A DNA stretch of 64,000 nt, taken from Alopecurus myosuroides (lineage: Eukaryota > Streptophyta > Magnoliopsida > Poales > Poaceae). The notes beneath the pieces are model-generated. The model was given only the letters and a program-made list of their open reading frames with translations. It was not told the DNA's origin and ran no database searches. The position numbers and the translations under genes are program-made. The stretch covers positions 170,383,715 through 170,447,714 of the forward strand of contig CM054062.1 in NCBI GenBank assembly GCA_028641055.1, written 5' to 3'. Below are positions 46,301 to 56,951 of this stretch, piece after piece; position 1 is the stretch's first letter, and each line of letters begins with the position of its first letter.

Positions 46301-47586
46301 TGATGCTACGCCTCAATGATGCCTTGATAGCGTGTTGGGAACCACAAGAGGAGGGTATGATGAGTACATCACTAAGAATTTCCCTCAGTTAAGAGCCAAG
46401 GTTATCAATCCAGTAGGAGAAAGAGGATCTTCGGAAGGTTGATGCCACTGACGGTGGTGATGGCTCAACGGTGTCAGCAACAACGCGGAACCTACACACA
46501 ACACAACCAGAATACTTTGTCCTAACGGTACAATGAGGTTGTCAATCTCACTGGTCTTGCTGAAAACAAAGATTAGACGTATAGTGTGGAAAATAATGTA
46601 TGCTTGCAGTAAGTAAAGAAAGCAGGACATTGTAGTGGTTTGTTTAACAGTGTAAGAAAATGGACCGGGGTTCATAGGTTCACTAGTGGTGTCTCTCCAT
46701 TAAAGATAGCATGTTGGGTGAACAAATTACAGCTAGGCAATTGACAAATAAAGGTTGCACCGTAGTGCACATCCATGACATTATGACTACTATGATATTT
46801 AGTGCGGGCATTACAACAATATACATAGACCGTAATCCAACTGCATCTATGACTAATAATCCACCCTCAGTTTATCATCCGAACCCCCTTAGGTATTAAG
46901 TTGCAAGCAACAGATAATTGTATTAAACAATGTGTGTAATGTAAGCAATGATTGTGCACGCGGGCACTCACACCGTTGTTTTCTCCCTAGTGGCAACAAC
47001 TCATCCTCCCCCGTCACATTTCTGTGACTCGAGCACAGGCGAAAAGGAGGCATGAACCCAACTATCAAGCATAAATACTCCCTCTTGGAGTCACTAGCAA
47101 CTACTTGGCCAGAGCAACCACTAGCAACGGAAAGCATGCAAGATCACAAATAAAATATGCAATAAAAGACTATAATCAACTTGGCATATGTTCAATATTC
47201 ATCGGATCCCAGCAAACACAGCACGTAGAGTTACATAAGAACAATCTCGATCATGTTAGGAAGCTCACGAGATCTAAACATTGAGGCACAGGAGGAGAAG
47301 ACAACCATCTAGCTACTGCTATGGACCCGTAGTCCAAGGATAAACTACTCACACATCACTCCCGAAGCGGGCATGGTGATGAAGAGGCCTCCGGTGATGA
47401 TCTCCTCTTCGGCAGGGTGCCGGGAGACAGCTTCAGAACCCCCATGATCTAGGGTTGACGATGACGGCGGATGTGGAACTTTTTGGGGATATTTGATCAG
47501 GTATCTGGGGTTTTCCATCCGGGGGGAATAAATAGGCGAAAGGGCAGAGGCGGTGGAGCCCCGGGGGCCCCACATGGGCCCCCTGG
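46301..47586 (-). repeat. 5' LTR of Athila-4, inner part
   Basis: TGATGCTACGCC start, collinear with the 3' LTR. Broken at CCTGG (47582-47586). Confidence 0.9.
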
Positions 47587-47675
47587 TGTAACATCCCAAG
47601 TATGAAAATTAGCCATTAGAATGTTTGCTCTCTGTTATTTTATGTTTTGCATCATGGCATCATGTTGATTGCAAT

Positions 47676-47755
47676 TGTTTTGCTTGTTTTCCTTTTGTTT
47701 TCCTCTGTTTTCATTTGTTTTCCAACTGTTTTCCTTTGTTTTCCTTTGTTTTCTA
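47676..47755. repeat. (T)GTTTTC(CT) simple-sequence tract
   Basis: About nine loosely repeated copies of TTGTTTTCC/TTTGTTTTC within 80 bases. Confidence 0.8.
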
Positions 47756-49571
47756 TTTGAATTTCAAATCAAATTTCAAACCTTTTGTTTCATACTTGTG
47801 ATGTTACAATTTCCAAAATGATATTTTCAAAATAAAACAATTGTTTGTTTCCATTAAAGTGTGATTCCAAAACTATTGTTTTGTTTCTATCAAAAATTCA
47901 TTTAATATCAAACCCTTTTCAAATTCAATTGCATTTCTTTCCAAACAGCACCCATTTGAAATTAATGAAACAAAAACCACTCCAATCAATTGTTTCAAAT
48001 AAGCTTAAGGGTTCACACTATTTAACTGGGTCTTTTTAATAACTCATTTAATAAGCTAATTCTTTCCAATTTGATTTAAATCACAAACAGCATTTAAAAT
48101 TTGAAACCTTTGGAAAACTAAGTTGACCATTGCTTGTTTTTGACCTAATCAGCCCACATAATTTTTCTCAAAATTTTCCCTAACTCCAAACCCTCATCCT
48201 CTTCCTATTTCATTTCAGCAAAAAAAAAATGGAACAAAAAGATTAAAAACCAGAGAGAGAGAGGGGCAAGCCCATCTCTCCCCCCTTGGCCCAACTCCCT
48301 CTCAGCCCACATACCCCTTCGATCCCCTTTTCTTCTTCCTCTGTACGGAGGAACATCCATGGTGTCCACGTGGTTCAGAGAAACAGGCAACGGTGATCTC
48401 CACCTCCCCCCTCCCTATAACTCCAAGCTCCTGCCCTAGGGTTCCCCTAACCCTAGTTCTCTCCCTCCTTCTTCCCTCTCACCGCCTCCACTCCTCCCTC
48501 TTCCTCCATCTCTCTCATCTCTGAATTTTTCTCTGTACCTGTACCTCCTCACCGCAACCTCCACCTTCCACCGGCGATCGCCGCCGCCAGCAACCTCCTC
48601 CGGCCAAGGGAGGCACGGGAATGGAATCCCCGTGCATCCCTCTCGCTCCTCCACCCCTCGGTTGCCCCCGAGGAGCCTCGAGCCGCCGCCGCCGTCCTCC
48701 ACAAGGTGACAGCGACCACCTGTTGCACGTCCGCCTCCTCCTGGTCGCTGTCCAACTCGAGGGCACCAGGTGAGCGCCTCCCTGTCTCTCCCTCTCGCTC
48801 CCTCCCCTCCTACCTCTCTCACACGGCCACAACGCCTCCACACGGCGCCCCTCCGTCCACGGCGAGCGCAGCGCCCGCCGGCGAACTCGCCTCGATCTGT
48901 TCAGGCGAACGATCTGAAGCACGTTCAGTTAAAAAATCCCGCGAGCCAACACCTCATACCCCCCCAACCCCCCTTGTGTCAACAAAGTTCAGCGCAGACC
49001 AACTGGTCACTGTCCCTAGCGCGCGCCCTGGAGGTCTAGGGTTCGATCCCCCTCACCCCACACCTTTTATTCTCTGTTTTTCTTTTTCTGCCCGCAGTTT
49101 AGAAAGTCAGATCTGATCAATTACTTCTAAATTCCATATAAAATTGAATATCACTCCAATTTGAATGATTCAAAATCCTGTGGATTCATAATTTTGTGCT
49201 ACTTCTAGTAATGTCAAGTTTGCAACATGTTTCTGTAACAATTTTTGCGCTAAAAAAATTAATTACTGAAAATGCAATAAAATTTGGAAATTTTGGAATT
49301 TCATAACTTTAGTTCTACTCATCCAATGTAAGCAAACTTGGGCTCTAAAATTTTTTCTTAACAAACTCTACACATTGGTATTTTATTTGGACACAATTGA
49401 ATTAATTTTGAACATGTTTTCCTCTGTTTACTAAAAATGGCAGAATAAGAATGATTATGGAAAATGGCATAATAAATTCATTAATAACCCAAAAATTATG
49501 TTTGATAGCTCACAATGTTCAGTGAAACATTTGCTACATGTTTTCAACCTTTTCAATGCATTTTGTTTACT

Positions 49572-50210
49572 GTTTTGAATATTTTGAATTGGTGAAATAT
49601 TTAAAAACTTGTTTAATTCACTTAATTTTGCAAAAATCATAACTTGGGCATAAAAATTCCAATTTCAACAAACTAAATATGTTTTCCAATCAACTTTTCA
49701 TGTACTTTCCAAATATCAATTTTGTTTGCTGTTTTGAATAATTTAAATTGCTGAAAACAACTGTTTCTTATTTATTGCATTTAAAATTACCAAAATAATA
49801 ACTTGCTCATTTTAAATCCATTTTCAACAAATGAAATATGTTTTCCATGCAAAATTAAACCACCTTTCCAAATATAAATTTTGTTTCATGTTTTGAATAA
49901 TTAAAATTGGTTAAATAATTTAAACCTTGTTTAAATCATTTAAAATTGTTAAATTCATAAATAATTTATTTGAAATCCATTTTCAACAAGTGAAACATGT
50001 AATCCACCCAAAATCTTGTGTTCTTTTCAAATATGAACTTTGTTAACTAGTTTGAACAATTTAACTTGATGAAAACAACCAATGCTTGTGTGACACCTTT
50101 AAGAAACCAAAATTCCTTAACTTAATAACTAAAATTTCAAAATGGATAAACCTTATTTCCATTTGGTTCTATTGTTGTTATTTTGTTGTTTTCCTCATCC
50201 ATGCATCATG
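49572..50210. repeat. Degenerate tandem repeat, period about 159 bp, four units
   Basis: The landmark GTTTTGAATA recurs at 49572, 49731, 49890 and (as GTTTGAACAA) 50050, spacing 159, 159 and 160. Between landmarks each unit also holds a CATAACTTG-like block and a TTTCAACAA(A/G)TGAAA(C/T)ATGT block. Weaker traces extend left to about 49290. Confidence 0.8.
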
Positions 50211-52277
50211 CTAATTCACCCACACATGATGATTAGTTGTAGAACAATTAATTAAACCATAATTCATGGGCTTTCCATATGCAATCCAATTGCATGTGGG
50301 TCCATTTAATCATGTTATGTTATCTTGTCAACTAGTTTATTTCTATGCATCAACTAAATGGTCATGCATCATCCCATGTTTGTGCACTATGCCATGTTAT
50401 TGATTGTTTGTCTTTCTGCGTTATTTGTTTGCTTCTTCTCGGATATACGACGACGTTGAGACCGACGATACTTACGACACCCCTTCTAAGGATCTATCTC
50501 AGTACCAGGCTGTTGAGTTTGCAGGCAAGTATTCACTCACATGAACCACTGTGTTCCTTTCAACATTGGATACCGATACTTTCCGTTGTCTATTCTGCTA
50601 GCCCTATGAATCGTTTCTTCTGTTCGATCCTATCACATGTTATCCTTTAACCCTGATATTGCCTCACCTCCACTCCTATAACCCCTTTGTTTGAGCCCGT
50701 GTCTTACTAGCATGCTTAGGGTTGTTTTGATCGAGTCTGTTACCCGTTACTTTCTGTTATTATTTCATTACGTTCTGGGGCTCGATGTTAAACAACAACC
50801 TGTTAAATTTGAGGTAATCATAATTTGCTGATAAGGCACCGGCAGGAGGCCCGGTGTGGTTTTGAAGCCTGCTAGTGTCGACCCTAATAGGAAAAGGGTC
50901 TTGTCTACTGATCCATGATGAGCGCACTAACCGCATGTGGTAAGCGAGTATGGGCGCCCCCCTCAATTTGACTCGATTCGCATCTCGTCCAAATCACCAC
51001 ACTTAGTTCGGGCTTTCCATTTGATGCACGCATATGCAGGTACGAACCCTTGGCGCCAGGGTGGAACTTTTGTAGTCGGCATTTAGGGCGGCGTGGTCTT
51101 CCAGTGCTATGAGGGTCCCCTTTTCTTCGTGGGGCTCGATTAGCCGCGCACGCACAACACGTGGTGCTTTGGGCTTGATGCGAAGAAGGGTTGAGTTGTG
51201 TAGAGTGCCCCGCTTGGTGAGAGGCATCCCATCTGGCGGGTTATTCTTGCGTGTACGGCCAAATTGGTGCAACCCTGCAGGGATAAATCTTCTCGAGAAG
51301 CCGTGTTTTCCGTGGTTATGGATTACTTGGTGAAAGTACTGGCTAACAAGTACTCAGAACAACTTACACCTAACTAATGATAACTTGAATAGTAATAGGA
51401 TTATTGACACAATAACTTGATCCATCATTAATCCAACTGTGTGAGTTATCCTCGGATTGCTTCTTTGGATAAGGGGCGAGATCCAGGATGGGTCTGTTTG
51501 GTGGTTAGATATAGTTGGTTACGATACGCTATCTTATCCCTTTTCTGATAGCCGGAAGTTGTAGCATGTTTCTGTAGGTGGTTAGAGCAGCCAGTTGCAG
51601 CATCTTTTGTATCCCCTTCCTTCCGTTGAACCCAAAGCATCTGTGCTTGGTGTTGACGGGTTACACTTTGGTGAACTGTGAGTCTTGCTTGCCAGTACGT
51701 TTATGTACTGACCCCTTTGGGGCTGTGGTTTCCGCAGACCACGTTTCCGAGGATCTACATGGTGGCTACTACGTGGAGTAGGACGAGGCTGCTGACGAGT
51801 AGATAGCGGACCCGGGCAGGATCCGAGACTTCGTGGATGGGCTCCGTCTTTTCGTTTCCGGCCTCTTAGGCCTATTTGGATCTTGTCTGTACTCAGACAT
51901 TTTGGATGCTTCCGCTGTGATGTAATGATGAATTGTTGGGACATGTGTCCTATGGATGATTGTATTTGCTATCTCTGCTCTAATGAGAGCTATTTGCAAC
52001 TTATTTTCATCTTTTGTGTCGTAGAGATCTGTTGTGATATCACTTGTTCCAATGCCGTTGACGTACCATGTGTGTATGTTTTGAAGTACGTCAATGGAAG
52101 TATCTGGATTTCTACGGGATGGTTTGCGCAGACGATGAATAGTAAGAGAATGGTTGTCACACGTTTACGTGTTGGCCTGCTCATATTGAGATGCGGGTGC
52201 CGGTATGCCCCGTAAGCCATTTGTCTACTGTTTAACGGACTGTGAGTATCCCCTAGAAGTCCGGGTGCGACACCTGG

Positions 52278-52548
52278 TGCCCCTCTTTGACTCCTCTTCG
52301 GTCTTCTCGATGCTTCCGGGGAAAATATGACTTCCGGGCTTCGAATTTTCCAATTCCGAGAATATTTCCAGAACAACTTTTCTGAAACTAAAAATAGCAG
52401 AAAACAGAGAACTGGCTCTGGGCATCTTGTTAATAGGTTAGTCCCGGAAAACGTGTAAAAATGACATAAAGAAGGGAGAAAACATGTAGCAATTGGCATA
52501 ATATCATCATGGAGCATCAGAAATTATAGATACGTTGGAGACCTATCA
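52278..52548 (-). repeat. 5' LTR of Athila-4, outer part
   Basis: It matches 42265-42535 (GATGCTTCCGGGGAAAATA, AGAATATTTCCAGAACAAC), ends GACCTATCA and is followed by TSD AGGAT. Confidence 0.9.
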
Positions 52549-52553
52549 AGGAT

Positions 52554-52735
52554 TCAGGAAGTATCCCTACCTCAGTAGCCCCCGAGTGTCTATTTGACTC
52601 CTGGGAGTCGTGTAGAGAATCAGTTCCATGGAGGGTCCGAAACTTTTCGCGATAACACCCATCTGATATTTCGCGACTTGAGGATGTGCGAATCGTGTTA
52701 ATGAGGACTCCTTTGTGGAGACAGGGTAATGGATG
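52554..52735 (-). repeat. Tat-B LTR start, PPT and adjoining internal sequence
   Basis: On the - strand: internal sequence, then the PPT ACTCGGGGGCTAC (52586-52574), then the LTR start TGAGGTAGGG. The internal part resembles Tat 3' sequence and breaks off near 52735, where Mutator-type coding begins. Confidence 0.55.
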
Positions 52736-52739
52736 ACAT

Positions 52740-53097
52740 CATTCAAATTTCTGCTCCTCATTGAATCATCCTGATCAAGATACAAACTAATGAAATGGTG
52801 ACCCAATTCAATAAAAGCCACCATTCTAGCCGTGTCTGATTCATCCACTAACTCCCTCAAACCATTTCTACTTATTGATAGGAAAGGAATACAATAGTGT
52901 TCCTTTATCCTGCCCTGCATTTCATACCCAATCTCTTCAACTATATTCTCTAGGACCATAGGTGACCAAGTCAATGTGTCCACATGATCATACCATATCA
53001 CACTGCCATCTACATAGCTTCTGTTATTGCCAATGCCCAGAAAATACCCCCCATGGTTGATTTTGAGAGAGAAGTAAACAGTTGATTTCCCTTCCAT
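52740..53097 (-). pseudogene. Mutator-like transposase N-terminal fragment (PB1-like domain)
   Basis: The frame starts ATG at 53097 with MEGKSTVYFSLKINHGGYFL, then YVDGSVIWYDHVDTLTW, MVLENIVEEIGYEM and MVAFIELGHHFISLYLDQDD. This is the order of the PB1-like N-terminal domain of plant MULE transposases and their domesticated relatives (glycine-rich turn, DxD.L, LGY.., E..H.....Y....). The frame stays open to 52567, but the last about 55 residues read into Tat-B sequence and are probably not original. No zinc finger, catalytic DDE domain or SWIM finger follows. Identification rests on motif order alone; a fragment of a host FAR1/MUSTANG-like gene is an alternative. Confidence 0.55.
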
Positions 53098-54180
53098 AAC
53101 ATTCAGTCACAATCATGTACACATTTAAATTGAAATAAAACATTGCTCTGTTTGCTAATTATGCCTAAAATCATTCCATGGCACAACATATTTCTTTGTT
53201 TTCTAATCGTGCCTAAAATATAGGTGCAACATTTCAATACCATGTTCCATGAAATTCATGCCCTACATTGTATGAATCAAACGTAAAAATATTAACTTGT
53301 TAAACCCCACCAAAAACCCCACCTTGCAGCAATTGGTTACAAACATGAATAAATGAAGAAGATGAAAACCCCAGGCTTCTAATCTATAGACATGAAGTTT
53401 GGTACTTCTATCTACTGCATTTTACATAAACAATCAATCTATCCAAATCCCCCACAGTTGTTCATGATTTCGGCGGCAAAACAGAACCCAAACCCTACCC
53501 AAACCCCTACCACATACTCTGCTCTAATCTGTAGTTTTTTCTGCCCATACGAACATAGCATGCCTAGAATCAGCCCCTAAATCGACATCAACAAGAACCA
53601 ACACGCATATCCTAAACCCTGACGTCTCAAGACTAGATTTTTCGGTCGGAGGAGGAGCTGTTTCTGAACTCACCGTACACGGGAGGAGGGTCTCCGTCAT
53701 CGCACCACCGCAGCGCCATTGCGGCCTTGCCCAGCCACCGTGAGTTCGCCACACCGTCTAGTACAACCTCTCACACAAAAACATGCCACCGCACCCGCCG
53801 TTGCCTCCTCGTTTGCGTCGTTCCCTCTTCCTCCCCTCTGCTGCGAGAATGACCGATAAGCACAGAGAAGATGGGGTTTCTTTTGTGAGTGGAGGAGGGG
53901 CAGATCGAGAAGAGCAGAGAAGATATAGTTTTTTTTAACTTAACAACCTCAAGCACGTCGTTCTGTCACTCAAGGGCATACCACCGGATACGTTGCTACG
54001 CGGTCTGCAGTGATCGTGTACAACTAACCCGTGCGTATTCAGTGATCATAAGTATTGTATTCTTCTGTACGGCGACCACAACGATTTATACGCTCAAGTC
54101 CAGTGACCTTCCATGTATTTTACTCCAGATAATACATGGTAGAAATACATGAGCTGACTACAACAATTACAAAATAAAGT
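53098..54180. other. Upstream flank of the Mutator fragment, no gene seen
   Basis: Mixed composition with GC-rich CCACCGC/GCCATTGC blocks at 53640-53870 that look like a plant 5' untranslated region or promoter for the - strand fragment. No inverted terminal repeat could be paired. Confidence 0.4.
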
Positions 54181-55179
54181 CTAAAATAAACTAGAAAATC
54201 TTCGAGATCTTCGAGCTCTTTCTTGTTCCTTGACACAATCTTGTACTTTCCGGAGGCAGCCATTAAACATAGAGACCAAATTACAAACTTGTAAATGATG
54301 TCTACGCACGCTTCTATTCTTGTAGACAGTGTTGGGCCTCCAAGTGCAGAGGTTTGTAGAATAGTAGCAAGTTTCCCTTAAGTGGATCACCCAAGGTTTA
54401 TCGAACTCAGGGAGGTAGAGGTCAAAGATATCCCTCTCAAGCAACCCTGCAATTAAGATACAAGAAGTCTCTTGTGTCCCCAACACACCCAATATACTTG
54501 TCAGGTATATAGGTGCACTGGTTCAGCGAAGAGATAGAGAAATGCATGTAATATGTATGGTTATAAGTAATAATAGCAATCTGAAATAAATATGGCAGCA
54601 AGCAAACATGTAGCAGAACAGGCGGAAAATGGTGTTTCAATGCTTGGAAACAAGGCCTAGGGATCCTACTTTCACTAGTGGACACTCTCAAAAATGATCA
54701 GATAATTGAATAACTAAATATCTTCTCTTCACTATGCTACTTTTAACCCTCTCCGGTTGGATAATAAACACTAATCATTGCGTAGGGCTGCAAAAAGCAT
54801 TCCTAAAAGTAGGCATTCCCATGTCTAGTTAGCCCCACACTGTCAACTTGAGCGCCCTAGAAGGTACTAGACAAACACCACAATTCATAGAGGAGACACA
54901 CACGATGTGCACACTATCACCTTCACACCGCGGGACAAGGTGACTCCAAAGTTCATACTAATAAAACACTTGAGTAGCACAAGATGAAGAGTAACATCAA
55001 CTTATTCAACTAGATTAAAAAGCTCATGATCACATATAGATCACACCATGGGAGAGAGAGAGATGAACCACATAGCTACCGGTAGAGCCCTCAGCCTCGG
55101 GGGAGAACTACTCCCTCCTTCTCGTTGTGTGAAGAAGATAGATGCCATAGGATGGCTTAAGGTTGGCACCGATGGACGC
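54181..55179 (-). repeat. Fragment of a dispersed repeat (probably LTR-derived)
   Basis: Contains GTGTTGGGCCTCCAAGTGCA near 54329, GTGTCCCCAACACACCCAAT near 54474 and AACAAGGCCTAGGGATCCTA near 54648, sequence typical of high-copy grass intergenic repeats. No terminal repeats or PBS could be fixed inside the window, so the class is uncertain. Confidence 0.45.
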
Positions 55180-55974
55180 TGTAGGTATCAGGGGAGGGAT
55201 CACACGACTAACTGGCGCGCTCACAAACACTTCAAACACCACAATCTACCCAGGTTTGGGGCCCTCGTGTGGAGGTAACACCCCTACTCCTGCCTCTCTC
55301 TCTCTCTGTATATGTATGTGTTGAGTACAAGAGTTCCTCAAGCTTAAGGACCTAGAGGAGGAAGAACCTCTCTGCTACTTCTCTCTCGTAATGGTGCTGC
55401 ATCTCTCACGTGGAAGAACTAGTTGATCGACCAACCCTCACGCATGAGGGGGGAGGCCACCTTATATACTGGTGGCCACCTACCACCTCTACATGCTCAA
55501 GTACAAATTAGGTGACTACACACTGTGCTACACCACACGCCTCCGTGTCCTTGCTGACAGTCGTCGTAAGTCTTCACGGTTGGGATGTTGACATGTCCTG
55601 TCCCCCTTGTCAGTGAGGTGACATGACCTCACCCATACCACACACTGTGCCCATGTATGGATACACATCATCACGCGCCTAGTAAGTTGAACCGCACGCC
55701 TGTAGTACCCCTGGATACGCGGGATTCATCCAACGGCTCCATTGAATTTGCCTCCGGGTAGAGGAGCTTCCTCTTCTATCCGGATCCTCCAAGTGCTACT
55801 CGGATTATCCAGACAGTTACTCGAATCTTCCCCTTGGTATCTTGTTCTTCTTGCCGGATATCATCCTATCCGGCCGGGTACCATCCTATCCGGACCGTAC
55901 CAACTCGGTACGACCGAACTCGGTAACCAGTACCTTGAACTCCGTTTCTCACCAGCCTTACCCCTACTCGGGGG
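55180..55974 (-). repeat. Tat-C 3' LTR
   Basis: On the - strand the LTR follows a G-rich PPT (complement of TAGCCCCCCCCCG at 55975), has TATATAAG at 55468-55461, a (CT)n run at 55296-55312, the block complementary to CTACCCAGGTTTGGGGCCC, and ends TACCTACA at 55180. The layout matches Tat-B. Boundaries are inferred from one copy; the 5' LTR is outside the window. Confidence 0.6.
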
Positions 55975-56951
55975 TAGCCCCCCCCCGACATTAGTCCCCG
56001 AAGCTGGTATGGTCCAGTGAACTCGGATGTTGGGCCGTGCCAGCTTAAACCAAACTTCTTCAAAGAACACAGCCGAGTTGCACCTCAACTCGGTCAAGCA
56101 CCATCTGAACTCGGATCCAATCCCTTATCGCCTGAGGGGATTTCTTGTTTCAACCGAGTAGAACACGTCGCTCTGGATTGTGCCGACATACGAACACTTA
56201 ACAGATTTTCCAGAACTTTGCCGTTCAAACTAGCGCATCTCATCATCTTCGTGTGTAAGGCTCTACACGTGGCGCGAAAACACAACCCAAGTCGCCTCGG
56301 GTATGGTGCGGTTGCACCGCACGCGCTCCACCTGCGCCTGCCACTACATACCGGGCCCATGCGCCGTTGTGTCCTATCACCCAGGGCACTTGAGTGCGCA
56401 CGTTGCACGACATGGCATCGATTGCGCCTGTTACGCACGAGTTAATCGCTTCGTGCATTTCTAACAGACACAGTAACTCCCCACACACCCACGATCTCTA
56501 CCACGATAAATCCCACGGAGTAACTGCGCCATGGGGCGTACAAATACCCCCGCGCCGCCCGTTGCCTCGTCTTCCTCGTCATTTTCCCCCTTTTCCTTCT
56601 CCTTCCTCACGCAAACCCACATAGAGCTCTCCGCTTCGTCGCGAATCCACCGAGCGCCGCCGCGCTGCGTGCAGAGGGAGGACCAGTTCATCCCCGCACG
56701 TCATCGCTCGCCGAAGTGCGCTCGAGCCTCAAGTTCTTCACTGCAACGCGCGGCCGTACCCGACCTCACGCCACCGTCGCCGTACGACTGCATTACTTCT
56801 TCCTCGCTACCATCTTCAAGCTCTTCACTGCCGGAGACGTGCCACAACGTTTGTTTTCCGCGCCGCCGTGGCCCTACTGCGACCACTGCGGCCCGAGCCT
56901 ATCCTCGCGCCCTCGCGCTATCCGGATACATCCTGATCCGGATCTACATCA
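55975..56951 (+). other. Upstream region of the Tat-C antisense gene
   Basis: GC-rich, with ACTCGGA/CCGAGT motifs common to this element. It should contain the antisense gene promoter, but I see no clear TATA box within 150 bases of 56952. A small frame (56531-56986) overlaps the start and is Ser-rich without a domain. Confidence 0.45.

Larger units (their letters stand above)
47587..52272 (+). mobile_element. Solo-LTR-like insertion, 4.7 kb
   Basis: Starts TGTAACATCCC, ends GGTGCGACA, and is flanked by exact CCTGG duplications (47582-47586, 52273-52277). No PBS, PPT, gag or pol is visible inside, so it behaves as a single very long LTR left by unequal recombination, probably of a gypsy element; the strand is arbitrary. 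Inside: a GTTTTCC-rich tract, a GC-rich pseudo-coding block (48260-49060), an AT-rich section with a 159-bp degenerate tandem repeat, and a mixed right third without genes (50200-52270). Confidence 0.75.
40940..52548 (-). mobile_element. Athila-4, Athila-type element with gag plus protease-like frame, split by a solo-LTR-like insert
   Basis: Exact TSD AGGAT (40935-40939 and 52549-52553). Element sense: 5' LTR 52548-52278 plus 47586-46301, PBS complement 46272-46289, gag/protease-like frame from 46109 to 45246, AT-rich 3' region, PPT complement 42536-42552, and 3' LTR 42535-40940 (1596 bp). No RT or integrase. Confidence 0.92.

Noticed and set aside
48980..49060. tRNA gene at the B-box
   Set aside because: No acceptor stem, anticodon arm or clear A-box can be folded around it.
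48436..49116. Overlapping frames on both strands in GC-rich sequence, resembling a host gene start
   Set aside because: Frames are Arg/Ser/Pro-rich on all strands, no domain is visible, and the block lies wholly inside a 4.7 kb insertion with LTR-type ends and TSD.
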